NCBI GenBank assembly: GCA_031127185.1
Contig: JARIET010000121.1
Span: 1-8,086, forward strand
Source of the DNA: Gemmatimonadota bacterium
GTDB taxonomy: Bacteria; Gemmatimonadota; Gemmatimonadetes; Gemmatimonadales; Gemmatimonadaceae
Direction of reading: 5' to 3'
DNA length: 8,086 bases
Each line of letters starts with the position of its first letter. Within the stretch, counting starts at the first letter, position 1. Positions 1 to 7,318 of the stretch are shown here, in pieces. The notes under the pieces were generated by a model. It made no database searches. It saw nothing but the letters and a program-made list of their open reading frames with translations, and was not told the DNA's origin. Made by a program: the position numbers and the translations under genes.

Positions 1-122
1 TCAATGTTCACCGTACTCACCTCTCAGGCGGGTCGAGTCGACTCCTGGTGCCGCCCAGAACACCTCTGGGCGGTGGGACGAGACGCTGAAGCCCACCGAC
101 GAAACAACCAACTCAACTGACT
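1..122 (+). promoter_or_regulatory. rpsB leader region
   Basis: No gene is supported here; the short frames that stay open show no recognisable protein. The stretch contains a GC-rich hairpin (annotated separately) and ends in an A/C-rich, purine-poor segment directly before the rpsB ATG. I see no convincing -10/-35 pair and no Shine-Dalgarno sequence. It is probably the 5' untranslated leader of rpsB, possibly with the tail of an upstream intergenic region. The upstream gene lies outside the window. Confidence 0.5.
51..73 (+). promoter_or_regulatory. GC-rich hairpin in rpsB leader
   Basis: Bases 51-59 (CCGCCCAGA) pair perfectly with 65-73 (TCTGGGCGG) around a 5-base loop (ACACC), and two G-T wobbles can extend the stem outward. 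No T-run follows, so it is a poor intrinsic terminator. It lies 49 bases before the rpsB start, where an autoregulatory leader could sit. S2 is known to repress its own operon in enterobacteria through the rpsB leader. Whether this hairpin does the same job is inference; its sequence alone does not show it. Confidence 0.4.
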
Positions 123-1052
123 ATGACGATCACTGTAGATGACCTCCTGAAGGCTGGTGTCCACTTTGGACACCAGACCCGTCGCTGGAATCCCAAGATG
201 CGCCGCTTCATTTTCGCGGAGCGCAACGGGATCCACATCATCGACCTGCAGAAGTCCCTTCGGCAGCTCGAACTTGCGCAAAAGCTTGCGCGCGAAGTCG
301 TGCTCCGCGGCGACAACGTCCTCTTTGTGTGCACGAAGCGGCAGCTCTCGCAGATCGTGATGGCCGAGTCGGAACGCGCGGGCGCCCTGTACGTCACTGA
401 GCGCTGGCTCGGTGGCCTGCTCACCAACTTCGCCACGATCAAGAAGCAGATCCGTCGCCTCAAGGACCTCGAGGCCGGCACCGAAGAGGGCGGCGAGTTC
501 CAGAACTACACCAAGAAGGAGCAGTTGCTGCTCACGCGGCAGCGCGACAAGCTCCTGAAGAACCTGGCCGGCATCAAGGCGATGAACCGCCTTCCCGGCC
601 TGATGTTTGTCGTGGACGCGAAGAAGGAAAAGATCGCGGTCGAGGAAGCCAACAAGCTTGGCATTCCGATCGTGGCCATTTGCGACACGAACTCGGATCC
701 TGACCTCATCACGGTGCCGGTCGCCGGCAACGACGACGCGATCAAGTCGGTCGAGCTACTCACGCACGCCTTTGCCGACGCGGTGGTGGAAGCCCGTCGC
801 GAAGCACCGGTGCGCGAGGATGCCGAGGACGGCGAGAGCTACACGTATTCTTCCGATCGCGGCAGCGAACCGGAAGGTGATCGGGACGGGCGTCGCGGCG
901 GTCGCGGCGGGCGTGGTGGCGGTGGCGGCGGCGGTGGCGGTGGCGGTGGTGGCGGTGGCCGGCCGCGCCGTCGGCGCGCCAAGCCCGAAGCGATCGCCGC
1001 GCGCCTTAAGCCGGACGCGCCGGAAACGGGCGCCGCGCCAGCAGCCGAGTAA
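123..1052 (+). CDS. rpsB: 30S ribosomal protein S2 with Arg/Gly-rich C-terminal tail
   Basis: Structural protein of the small ribosomal subunit, late-assembling, on the solvent side near the head, where it helps hold S1. Two family signatures are clear: GVHFGHQTRRWNPKM near the N terminus (about residues 12-26), and the KKEKIAVEEANKLGIPIVAICDTN region followed by DPDLITVPVAGNDDA ending near residue 206. The ATG at 123 is chosen because it puts the first signature at the normal distance from the start. The start has no purine-rich ribosome binding site. The protein is 309 residues against about 240 in E. coli. The conserved core stops near residue 226, and the last 80 or so residues are an acidic stretch, RGG repeats, a 15-glycine run, RPRRRR, and an Ala/Pro-rich end. 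First gene of the cluster, followed by tsf as in most bacteria. The identification is secure; the role of the tail is unknown. Confidence 0.98.
   Translation: MTITVDDLLKAGVHFGHQTRRWNPKMRRFIFAERNGIHIIDLQKSLRQLELAQKLAREVVLRGDNVLFVCTKRQLSQIVMAESERAGALYVTERWLGGLLTNFATIKKQIRRLKDLEAGTEEGGEFQNYTKKEQLLLTRQRDKLLKNLAGIKAMNRLPGLMFVVDAKKEKIAVEEANKLGIPIVAICDTNSDPDLITVPVAGNDDAIKSVELLTHAFADAVVEARREAPVREDAEDGESYTYSSDRGSEPEGDRDGRRGGRGGRGGGGGGGGGGGGGGGRPRRRRAKPEAIAARLKPDAPETGAAPAAE
915..959 (+). repeat. GGY trinucleotide tract encoding 15 glycines in S2
   Basis: Fifteen consecutive GGT/GGC codons encode glycines 265-279 of S2. They are preceded by RGG-type repeats (from about 891) and followed by RPRRRR. The tract is a low-complexity microsatellite, and its mixed GGT/GGC order makes it imperfect as a DNA repeat. 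Slippage in steps of three could change the tail length without breaking the frame. Confidence 0.9.
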
Positions 1053-1067
1053 CAATCCGGACCGCGT

Positions 1068-1083
1068 CGGCGCAATCGCGCCG
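1068..1083 (+). promoter_or_regulatory. small hairpin between rpsB and tsf
   Basis: CGGCGC (1068-1073) pairs with GCGCCG (1078-1083) across the tetraloop AATC. No T-run follows, so it is not a standard terminator. It sits 15 bases after the rpsB stop, in a 108-base spacer that is the largest gap before rseP. It could stabilise the upstream message or partly attenuate transcription into tsf, as reported for the E. coli rpsB-tsf spacer. In DNA this GC-rich, a 6-bp stem could also arise by chance. Confidence 0.3.
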
Positions 1084-1160
1084 GGCGTTCCCGGGAGTTG
1101 GGCCGCACCAGTGACTCATCCGCAGTTCCTCAATTCGACTCCAGCGTAGCACACATACAC

Positions 1161-2036
1161 ATGGCAATCACAGCAAAGGACGTTGCCGCACTCCGCGCCC
1201 GCACCGGGGCGGGGATGGGCGACTGTAAAAAGGCACTTGAAGAGGCGGGCGGCGACATCGAGAAGGCGATCGACGTGCTCCGCAAGAAGGGCGTGGCCAA
1301 GGCTGAGAAGCGAGCTGGCCGCACGGCCGCCGAGGGACAGATCATCACGTGGGTGTCTGATGACGGTTCGCTGGCCGCGATGATCGAACTCAATTCCGAG
1401 ACCGACTTCGTAGCCCGCAATGAGGAGTTCGTTGCGCTGGCCACGATGGTCGCGCGTCACGTGGCCGAAGACACGTCGCTGGATGGCGTGGCGGAGATCA
1501 CGGCCGACCACGCGCTGATGAACAAGCACTGGCATCACGACAAGTCGCTGACGCTGGCCGAGGTGGTCAAAGCCGCTGCCGCCAAGACGGGTGAGAATGT
1601 CACGCTGCGTCGCGTGGCGCGGTACACGTCCAGCGGCGCGGTGGGTTCGTACCGTCACTTCAACGGCAAGATCGCCGTGCTGGTCGAAGTGTCGGGCGCG
1701 ACGGGCGCGCCCGCAAAGGCGTTGGCGTCGACGGTTGCAGAGCATGTCGCCGCAGGCGTTCCGTTCGTCCCGCTTGCCGTCCGCAAGGAAGATGTGCCGG
1801 CGGATGTCGTTGCGCGCGAGCGGGCGATCTACGTTGACCAGGCCAAGGAAAGCGGCAAACCTGAAGCCATTGTCGAGAAAATGGTGGCGGGACGCATCGA
1901 GAAGTATTACAAAGAGGTGACGCTCCTTGAGCAGCCGTGGGTCCGTGACCCGGAGAAGTCGATCATCCAGATCGTGAAGGACGTGCCGGGCGCAGGGGTG
2001 GCGCGGTTCGTCCGGTTCCAGATGGGCGAGGCCTGA
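1161..2036 (+). CDS. tsf: Translation elongation factor Ts
   Basis: Guanine nucleotide exchange factor that releases GDP from EF-Tu so that it can reload with GTP and aminoacyl-tRNA; cytoplasmic. The product is 291 residues (E. coli 283). The N-terminal UBA-like domain (about residues 1-50) shows the typical [18 protein letters not shown], and the [10 protein letters not shown] motif starts at residue 81, where the conserved Asp-Phe that inserts into EF-Tu is D82-F83. The C-terminal part carries the usual [10 protein letters not shown] and [15 protein letters not shown] stretches. The frame stays open upstream to a GTG at 1098, but the ATG at 1161 ([12 protein letters not shown]) is the family start. 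No clear Shine-Dalgarno precedes it: the upstream bases are A/C-rich (CACACATACAC). It follows rpsB by 108 bases and is followed by pyrH after 20. Confidence 0.97.
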   Translation: MAITAKDVAALRARTGAGMGDCKKALEEAGGDIEKAIDVLRKKGVAKAEKRAGRTAAEGQIITWVSDDGSLAAMIELNSETDFVARNEEFVALATMVARHVAEDTSLDGVAEITADHALMNKHWHHDKSLTLAEVVKAAAAKTGENVTLRRVARYTSSGAVGSYRHFNGKIAVLVEVSGATGAPAKALASTVAEHVAAGVPFVPLAVRKEDVPADVVARERAIYVDQAKESGKPEAIVEKMVAGRIEKYYKEVTLLEQPWVRDPEKSIIQIVKDVPGAGVARFVRFQMGEA

Positions 2037-2056
2037 GACCCACAACGCCAGCCACC

Positions 2057-2779
2057 ATGACGCGTAAACCGTCGCTGACCTATCACCGGATCCTCCTCAA
2101 GTTGTCGGGGGAGGCGTTGGCAGGCAGTGGAGGTCATGGTTTTGATTTCCAGACCATCACCGGATACGCCCGCGCGATCAAGGAAGTGGTGGCGGAAGGG
2201 GCGCAGGTCGGTCTCGTGATCGGCGGCGGAAACATCGTCCGGGGATCGCAGATTTCAAAGCTCGGCATGGATCGCGTCAGCGCCGACTACATGGGGATGC
2301 TCGGCACGGTGATCAACGCGCTTGCCTTCCAGGACATTCTGGAACGCGAGGGCGTTGATACGCGTGTGATGACCGCCATTCGGATGGAAGAACTCGCCGA
2401 GCCCTATATTCGCCGTCGCGCACTCCGGCATATCGAGAAGGGTCGGGTGGTCATCTTTGCGGCTGGCACCGGCAACCCGTATTTCAGCACCGATACGGCC
2501 GCCGTGCTGCGCGGCATCCAGATGAAGGCGGATGTGATCATCAAGGCCACCAGCGTTGACGGGGTGTACACGGCGGACCCCAAGACCACGCCGTCGGCCA
2601 AGCGCTACACCAAGATCAGCTACAAGGATGTGATGACGAAGGAGCTTGGCGTGATGGATCAGACGGCGATCACGCTCTGCAAGGAAAACAAACTTCCCTT
2701 GATCGTGTTGGACGTCAACGCGCCGCGGGCCGTACTGAAGGCCATCCGCGGCGAAAAGGTGGGGACACTGGTCTCATGA
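2057..2779 (+). CDS. pyrH: Uridylate kinase (UMP kinase)
   Basis: Phosphorylates UMP to UDP with ATP, an essential step in pyrimidine nucleotide supply. It belongs to the amino-acid kinase fold family, usually a hexamer controlled by GTP and UTP. The length of 240 residues is almost the same as E. coli (241). Visible motifs are KLSGEAL at residues 15-21, the glycine-rich GGGN at 56-59 followed by RG at 62-63, D77 in the DYMGMLGT segment at the UMP site, and [13 protein letters not shown] starting at residue 137. The ATG at 2057 gives the expected N terminus; the bases before it (CGCCAGCCACC) contain no Shine-Dalgarno. Its stop codon overlaps the frr start in ATGA, so translation of the two genes is probably coupled. 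Confidence 0.97.
   Translation: MTRKPSLTYHRILLKLSGEALAGSGGHGFDFQTITGYARAIKEVVAEGAQVGLVIGGGNIVRGSQISKLGMDRVSADYMGMLGTVINALAFQDILEREGVDTRVMTAIRMEELAEPYIRRRALRHIEKGRVVIFAAGTGNPYFSTDTAAVLRGIQMKADVIIKATSVDGVYTADPKTTPSAKRYTKISYKDVMTKELGVMDQTAITLCKENKLPLIVLDVNAPRAVLKAIRGEKVGTLVS
2755..2764 (+). promoter_or_regulatory. ribosome binding site of frr inside pyrH
   Basis: AAAGGTGGGG lies within the last codons of pyrH, about 11 bases before the frr ATG at 2776. It is one of the few purine-rich Shine-Dalgarno-like sites in this window and supports the frr start that overlaps the pyrH stop. Confidence 0.55.
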
Positions 2780-3330
2780 ACACCATCCCGAACATCCTGA
2801 AGGACTGCCGCGCCCACATGGAGAAGAGTGTGGAGGCGGCCAAGCATCAGTTCAACTCCATCCGCTCGGGCAAGGCGTCGGCGAACATGCTCGACAGCGT
2901 AAAGGTCGAGGCATACGGAGCCGAGATGGCGTTGAACCAGGTGGCGACGATCTCGGCGCCAGAGCCGCGCATGCTCGTGGTGACGCCGTTCGACAAGACG
3001 CAGGCTAAGGCCATCGAAAAGGGCATCCGCGATGCCAATCTCGGGCTCGACCCGGCGCACCAGGGCGGCATCATCCGCGTACCCCTTCCGTCGATGAATG
3101 AGGAGCGGCGCAAAGAGTTGGCCAAGGTGCTCCACAAGTACGGCGAGGATGGCCATATCGCCATTCGCCACCTCCGTACGCACGCGCGCGAGCAGCTCAA
3201 GAAGCTCGAAGGCGTGTCCGAGGATGACGTCAAGCATGCGGAGAAGGATCTCCAGAAGCTCCATGATGATCACATCGCCAAGGTGGATGCGGCGATGAAG
3301 GCGAAGGAAGCCGAAATCATGGCGGTGTAG
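2776..3330 (+). CDS. frr: Ribosome recycling factor
   Basis: Works with EF-G to split the post-termination ribosome into subunits; cytoplasmic and essential. The length of 184 residues fits the family (185 in E. coli). The signature [20 protein letters not shown] is followed by a [18 protein letters not shown] segment, in which R131 and R134 line up with the conserved arginines of the long three-helix domain I (R129 and R132 in E. coli). The N-terminal helix contains [25 protein letters not shown], matching the usual RTGRAS/NPALLD region. The C-terminal helix is rich in Lys and Glu. The start ATG overlaps the pyrH stop by 4 bases. uppS begins 20 bases after the stop. Pairing with pyrH is the common bacterial arrangement. 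Confidence 0.97.
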   Translation: MNTIPNILKDCRAHMEKSVEAAKHQFNSIRSGKASANMLDSVKVEAYGAEMALNQVATISAPEPRMLVVTPFDKTQAKAIEKGIRDANLGLDPAHQGGIIRVPLPSMNEERRKELAKVLHKYGEDGHIAIRHLRTHAREQLKKLEGVSEDDVKHAEKDLQKLHDDHIAKVDAAMKAKEAEIMAV

Positions 3331-3344
3331 GGAGCCCGGCTCCC
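3330..3344 (+). promoter_or_regulatory. hairpin covering the only purine-rich site before uppS
   Basis: GGGAGC (3330-3335) pairs with GCTCCC (3339-3344) across a CCG loop. The stem begins on the last base of the frr stop codon and ends six bases before the uppS ATG. It includes GGAG (3331-3334), the only Shine-Dalgarno-like sequence in the gap, which at 16 bases from the ATG is also too far away for a normal site. This could lower uppS translation or make it depend on ribosomes finishing frr. The pairing is seen in the sequence; the function is inference. Confidence 0.3.
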
Positions 3345-3350
3345 GGCACT

Positions 3351-4097
3351 ATGGCCGACGCCGCCGAGCTGCTTTCGCAGATGCGGGTCCACGGCGCGGT
3401 TCCGCGCCATGTGGCCATCATCATGGACGGCAACGGCCGTTGGGCTCGCGAGCGCATGCTGCCGCGACCCGTCGGGCACCGCAACGGAATGAAGTCGGTG
3501 CGCGCGGTAGTTGAAGGCGCAATTGAAGCCGGCATAGAGGTGCTCTCGCTGTTTGCGTTCTCCAAGGAGAACTGGCAGCGGCCGGCCATTGAGGTCGCGG
3601 CCCTGATGTCGCTGCTGGAGGAATACATCCAGCGCGAGGCGGACGAGCTGGAGTCTCAAGGGGTGCAGGTGCGCTTCCTTGGAGAACTCGATCGCTTGCA
3701 GGGCCCGGCCGCGCAGGCGGTGGAACGTATCGTCGCCCAGACCGCGCACTGCTCGCGCCTCAAGCTCAACCTGTTCGTATCGTACGGCTCTCGCGCCGAG
3801 ATGCTTGGCGCGGTGCGTCGTGTAGTTCAGGATGTGCAGTCCGGCACGCTGAACCTCGCAACGCTCGACGACGCGGCATTCGGTGACCGCCTGCTGACGA
3901 CTGGGATTCCAGACCCCGACTTGCTCATCCGCACCTCCGGGGAACAACGCATCTCCAACTTCCTCCTGTGGCAGATTGCCTACACGGAGCTGTTCATCTC
4001 GCCCGTGCTCTGGCCGGACTTTGGCCGCCGCGAGCTATACGAGGCAATTCTCGACTACCAGAAACGCGACCGCCGATTTGGCCGCGTCGCGGTTTGA
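3351..4097 (+). CDS. uppS: Undecaprenyl diphosphate synthase (cis-prenyltransferase)
   Basis: Adds eight isopentenyl units in cis to farnesyl diphosphate. The product is the C55 carrier lipid for peptidoglycan, O-antigen and other wall polymers. The length is 248 residues and the alignment with the E. coli enzyme appears gap-free through the active site: HVAIIMDGNGRWAR with catalytic D26, FSKENWQRP with E73-N74-W75, then R194-TSGEQ-R200-I-S202-NF and E213, all at the E. coli numbering. These residues bind the diphosphates and Mg. One small oddity is NLFVSYGSRAEM where NYGGR is more usual. The ATG at 3351 is preferred because it reproduces this numbering. Its neighbour dxr feeds the same pathway. 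The chain length of the product is inferred from the family, not from the sequence alone. Confidence 0.96.
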   Translation: MADAAELLSQMRVHGAVPRHVAIIMDGNGRWARERMLPRPVGHRNGMKSVRAVVEGAIEAGIEVLSLFAFSKENWQRPAIEVAALMSLLEEYIQREADELESQGVQVRFLGELDRLQGPAAQAVERIVAQTAHCSRLKLNLFVSYGSRAEMLGAVRRVVQDVQSGTLNLATLDDAAFGDRLLTTGIPDPDLLIRTSGEQRISNFLLWQIAYTELFISPVLWPDFGRRELYEAILDYQKRDRRFGRVAV

Positions 4098-4132
4098 GCG
4101 CGTGAACGTCGCGCTGGGGCAGGTACGCGCCC

Positions 4133-4987
4133 ATGTCTAATCTCGCCAAGCGCCTCGCATTTGCTGGCGTTGCGATTCCCATCGTACTCGGGCTGGTCTG
4201 GCTCGGTGGGCTGGGGCTCGCGGTGCTGCTCGCTGTAGCAGCCGCCGTGGCGGCGTGGGAGTTCTACAACATTGCGGTCGGCACGGGCAGCCATCCACTC
4301 TCACTTGCAGGCGTTGTGCTGAGTGCCGCGATCCCGTTCGGCGTGTATGCGCGATTCGAAGGATACTGGGCCCCGCCGGTGAGTCTTGTGATGCTGATGG
4401 TGCTGGTCCTGATGAGCATCACGCTTTGGCGTCGCGGCGCAACGGGAAAGCCGCTCGAGGTCGTTGCCATTACGCTGCTTGGGGTCTTCTACACCGGCGG
4501 AATGCTCGCCTTTGCGTATGCTCTCCGGTACCACAGGTTTGCCATTGGGCCGTTGGCTGGCACCCTCCTGGTCCTGCTGCCACTCCTGCTCACCTGGGGA
4601 ACCGACACCGGGGGTATGCTGTTCGGAAAAACCCTGGGCAAACGGAAGCTGATGCCGTCAATCAGTCCCGGGAAAACCGTTGCCGGCGCGGTTGGCGGCG
4701 CCGTTGTGGCGACCATTGCCGCCGTGCTGTTCGTGAAGTTCGCGCTTCACCCCTACGCACACCTGACCATGTCTATGGCCGCGGCCGCCTCATTCGGGTT
4801 TGCGGTGAGCCTCGCGGGGCAAGTTGGCGATCTCGTGGAATCGATGCTCAAACGCGAGGCCGGCGTGAAGGACAGCTCTGCCCTCATTCCAGGGCACGGC
4901 GGCGCGCTGGACCGGGTGGACTCGCTCCTGTTCACGCTGCCGGTCTCGTACGTCCTGTTCGATCTGCTGTTGATCCCCACGCCCTGA
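4133..4987 (+). CDS. cdsA: Phosphatidate cytidylyltransferase (CDP-diglyceride synthase)
   Basis: Converts phosphatidic acid and CTP to CDP-diacylglycerol, the branch-point precursor of all phospholipids; an integral inner-membrane enzyme. The product has 284 residues and is very hydrophobic, with several membrane segments, the first at about residues 8-40 (AGVAIPIVLGLVWLGG onwards). The CTP/Mg region is seen in TWGTDTGGMLFGKTLG with D158 and the following SPGKTVAGAVGG. The C-terminal family signature begins at K246-D247 and runs through SSALIPGHGGALDRVDS, with H255, D260, R261 and D263. The ATG at 4133 follows GGGGCAGG by about 10 bases, a weak ribosome binding site. It lies 35 bases after uppS and 14 before dxr, the same neighbours as in E. 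coli. Confidence 0.95.
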   Translation: MSNLAKRLAFAGVAIPIVLGLVWLGGLGLAVLLAVAAAVAAWEFYNIAVGTGSHPLSLAGVVLSAAIPFGVYARFEGYWAPPVSLVMLMVLVLMSITLWRRGATGKPLEVVAITLLGVFYTGGMLAFAYALRYHRFAIGPLAGTLLVLLPLLLTWGTDTGGMLFGKTLGKRKLMPSISPGKTVAGAVGGAVVATIAAVLFVKFALHPYAHLTMSMAAAASFGFAVSLAGQVGDLVESMLKREAGVKDSSALIPGHGGALDRVDSLLFTLPVSYVLFDLLLIPTP

Positions 4988-5001
4988 CGCGCGCCGGTGA
5001 C

Positions 5002-6126
5002 GTGACCAAGCGGATCGCGATTCTCGGTTCTACCGGCTCCATCGGGCGCACGGCGCTGAGTGTGCTGGAGCGCCACCGAAAACGCTTTGCCGTGTCGGCG
5101 CTCACCGCGCATTCGAACGCTGCGCTTCTCGCAGAACAAGTGGCCGCTTGGCACCCGGGATTCGTAGGCTGTGTGGCCGGCGGCGACGGCGCGAATCCTG
5201 AGTGGCGCTTGGGAGCGGGCTCCCTGGTCGAAGCGGCGACGCGCGACGATGTGGACATCGTGCTCAATGCTGTCGTCGGGGTCGCGGGCATGGACGCAAC
5301 GCTCGCCGCGCTCGGGGCGGGGAAGCGGGTTGCACTGGCCAACAAGGAATCACTGGTCGTAGCCGGAGAACTCGCCGCGGCCGCCTGCGCGACGAGCGGC
5401 GGCGAGATTGTCCCGGTCGACAGTGAGCATTCGGCAATCCTGCAGTGCCTGGGCAATCGTCGGGTGGATGCGGTACGGCGGTTGATTATCACCGCATCAG
5501 GGGGGCCGTTTCGCGAATGGGACGCCGCGCGTATCCACGGCGCCACTCGCGATCAGGCGTTGCGCCACCCCACCTGGTCGATGGGGAGCAAGATCACCGT
5601 CGACAGCGCCACGCTGGCGAATAAGGCGCTCGAAGTCATCGAGGCACACTTTCTTTTCGGGCTGCCATACGAGAAGATCGAGGTGGTGGTCCACCCGCAG
5701 AGCATCGTGCACTCCATGGTAGAGTTCGTGGACGGGAGCGTATTGGCGCAGGTCGGGGTACCAAGTATGGAACTCCCGATTCTCTATGCACTCACCCATC
5801 CCGAACGCGTGCCAGATGAGGCAACGCCGCGATTTGACCCGGTGGCCGGTAGCCCGCTGACCTTTGAGCACGTCCGTATGGATGCCTTCCCGGCTTTGCG
5901 CCTGGGCATCGAGGCCGGGCGTGCCGGGGGCGCAGCTCCGGCGGTCTTCAATGCGGCCAATGAAGCGGCAGTGGCGATGTTTCTCGAAGGCGATATTCCG
6001 TTCGGTGGAATCGCAGCGGCCATAGAGCAGGCGCTCAGCGTGGTGCAGGACAACGCTCGACCCACCCGCGATTCACTCATGGATGCTGATCGGCGCGCCC
6101 GCGCCGTCGTAAGGGGAATGCTCTGA
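5002..6126 (+). CDS. dxr: 1-deoxy-D-xylulose 5-phosphate reductoisomerase
   Basis: Rearranges and reduces DXP to 2-C-methyl-D-erythritol 4-phosphate with NADPH, the committed step of the MEP isoprenoid pathway and the target of fosmidomycin. The NADPH site GSTGSIG is at residues 9-15, followed by LANKES at 112-117. The metal ligands appear as D140-S-E142 in PVDSEHSAIL and as E211 in NKALE (E. coli D150, E152, E231). Also present are TASGGPFREW, WSMGSKITVDSATLANK and, near the C terminus, NAANEAAVAMFL. Length is 374 residues against 398 in E. coli; the shortfall seems to be in the linker between the first Rossmann unit and NKES. The start is taken as GTG at 5002, which places GSTGSIG at the normal distance. 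The frame is open for a further 750 bases upstream, but that part runs through cdsA out of frame and is not coding. The stop overlaps the rseP start by one base (TGATG). Confidence 0.96.
   Translation: MTKRIAILGSTGSIGRTALSVLERHRKRFAVSALTAHSNAALLAEQVAAWHPGFVGCVAGGDGANPEWRLGAGSLVEAATRDDVDIVLNAVVGVAGMDATLAALGAGKRVALANKESLVVAGELAAAACATSGGEIVPVDSEHSAILQCLGNRRVDAVRRLIITASGGPFREWDAARIHGATRDQALRHPTWSMGSKITVDSATLANKALEVIEAHFLFGLPYEKIEVVVHPQSIVHSMVEFVDGSVLAQVGVPSMELPILYALTHPERVPDEATPRFDPVAGSPLTFEHVRMDAFPALRLGIEAGRAGGAAPAVFNAANEAAVAMFLEGDIPFGGIAAAIEQALSVVQDNARPTRDSLMDADRRARAVVRGML
6111..6117 (+). promoter_or_regulatory. ribosome binding site of rseP
   Basis: AAGGGGA ends 8 bases before the rseP ATG at 6126, within the last codons of dxr. 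It is the best-placed Shine-Dalgarno-like sequence in the window. It supports the ATG that overlaps the dxr stop. Confidence 0.6.
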
Positions 6127-7310
6127 TGCTTGCCTGGCTCGCTCCGCTCCTGGTTCTCGGACTCGTGGTCTTTGTGCACGAGCTCGGGCACTTCCTCGCC
6201 GCAAAGATTTGTGGCGTGTACGCGCCCCGCTTTTCCCTGGGCTGGGGAAGCCCGTTGTGGCGGTGGCGTCGTCATGGCGCAGAAACCGAGTATGTCATCG
6301 CCTGGCTGCCGGTCGGCGGCTACGTGCGGATGGCGTCACGCGACGACGACACGATGTCGAAGATCGAGGGAGGCAACGAAGCCGCCCCCGCCGAGGATGC
6401 GCCCAGGGAGAAGGGATGGGACGAGGACTCGATGATTCCTCACGGACCGAAACCCATTCCTGAGCATCGGTGGTTCGAGTCGAAGCCCACCTACCAGCGC
6501 GTATTCATCCTGTTGGCGGGCGTGACGATGAACGCGCTTCTGGCTTGGGTGGTGGTCGCCGGCATTGTGCTCGCCCGCGGCAAGGAAATCGCGCCCGATG
6601 TGGTGCCCGCCGTTGTGGGCCAACTGGTTCCCGACCGGCCGGCAGTCAAAGCCGGATTCGCCCTGGGCGACTCGGTCATTCGGGTAGACACCGCGGTGAT
6701 CCGCGGGTGGCCGGATTTCTTGCGCGAGGTCACGGCCCGCCCCGGCGCAACGATGCAAGTCGAGGTCATTCGCGCCGGCGCGTCGACCACGCTCACGGTC
6801 ACGGCTGATTCGGTGCGCGAGCGCGATCCGGTGACGGGCGAGCGCCGCCTCGTCGGGCGAATCGGCATGGGCCCTCACGTGGTTACCACGCGCGTTCCGG
6901 TCGGTTTTGGTGAGGCGGTAACGCTGGGTGCCACCGGCACAATCCGCATGGGGACGGAAGTCATCAACGTCGTCCGGGGGCTTTTCGGCGGCACGGTGGG
7001 AGTTGATCAGCTGGGTGGCCCGATTGCCATCGCCCGGGCCTCGGTGGCTACCGCCCGAAACGGCTGGGAGCCGCTGTTCACGCTGATCGCCTTCCTGAGT
7101 ATCAACCTGGCCGTCCTCAACTTGCTGCCCGTCCCGATTCTGGACGGTGGCCAGATCATCGTTACTGTTGCGGAGGGCGTGCGTGGGAAGCCGTTTACGC
7201 TCAAAACCCGCGAAAACCTGATGAAGGCGGGGGTGGCGCTCATCCTTGTCCTGTTCTCGATCGTGATGTTCAATGACATCAAATCGCTCGTAACCAGTTT
7301 TTTGGGCTAG
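6126..7310 (+). CDS. rseP: Site-2 intramembrane zinc metalloprotease, RseP/RasP family
   Basis: Cuts transmembrane segments of anti-sigma factors (RseA in E. coli), releasing an envelope-stress sigma factor; it also clears leftover signal peptides. Inner membrane. The product has 394 residues (E. coli 450). The first membrane segment carries zinc-binding HELGH at 18-22 with catalytic E19. A central PDZ domain lies roughly at residues 160-225 (AVKAGFALGDSVIRV), apparently one rather than the two of E. coli. The third zinc ligand is D340 in the LDGG motif within NLLPVPILDGGQ, inside a membrane segment. A final membrane helix ends near the C terminus. Two differences from the common form: after GGYVRM (64-69) comes a charged insertion of about 45 residues before WFESKPTYQR, and the usual AGP..N is AGVTMN. 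The natural substrate cannot be told from this window. The name in some annotations is mmpA, rasP or yaeL. Confidence 0.94.
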   Translation: MLAWLAPLLVLGLVVFVHELGHFLAAKICGVYAPRFSLGWGSPLWRWRRHGAETEYVIAWLPVGGYVRMASRDDDTMSKIEGGNEAAPAEDAPREKGWDEDSMIPHGPKPIPEHRWFESKPTYQRVFILLAGVTMNALLAWVVVAGIVLARGKEIAPDVVPAVVGQLVPDRPAVKAGFALGDSVIRVDTAVIRGWPDFLREVTARPGATMQVEVIRAGASTTLTVTADSVRERDPVTGERRLVGRIGMGPHVVTTRVPVGFGEAVTLGATGTIRMGTEVINVVRGLFGGTVGVDQLGGPIAIARASVATARNGWEPLFTLIAFLSINLAVLNLLPVPILDGGQIIVTVAEGVRGKPFTLKTRENLMKAGVALILVLFSIVMFNDIKSLVTSFLG

Positions 7311-7318
7311 GACGGCCC

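Noticed and set aside
35..44. 10-base palindrome GAGTCGACTC as an operator
   Set aside because: It is a single short palindrome with no second copy in the leader and no known regulator match; chance is a sufficient explanation.
839..1108. Minus-strand frame encoding a poly-proline protein
   Set aside because: The proline run is only the reverse reading of the GGY glycine tract in rpsB; nothing else supports a gene.
1116..2045. Minus-strand open frame of 309 codons opposite tsf
   Set aside because: It mirrors tsf almost exactly and the translation has no family features. Long antisense frames are common when third positions are mostly G or C.
3270..3947. Minus-strand open frame of 225 codons opposite uppS
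   Set aside because: It lies opposite a complete UppS with all catalytic residues and has no motifs of its own, so it is a shadow frame.
4255..5001. In-frame upstream extension of dxr giving a 623-residue product
   Set aside because: The extra 249 residues overlap cdsA in another frame, are rich in Arg/Cys/His and resemble no Dxr N terminus. Dxr normally begins a few residues before GSTGSIG, which the GTG at 5002 provides.
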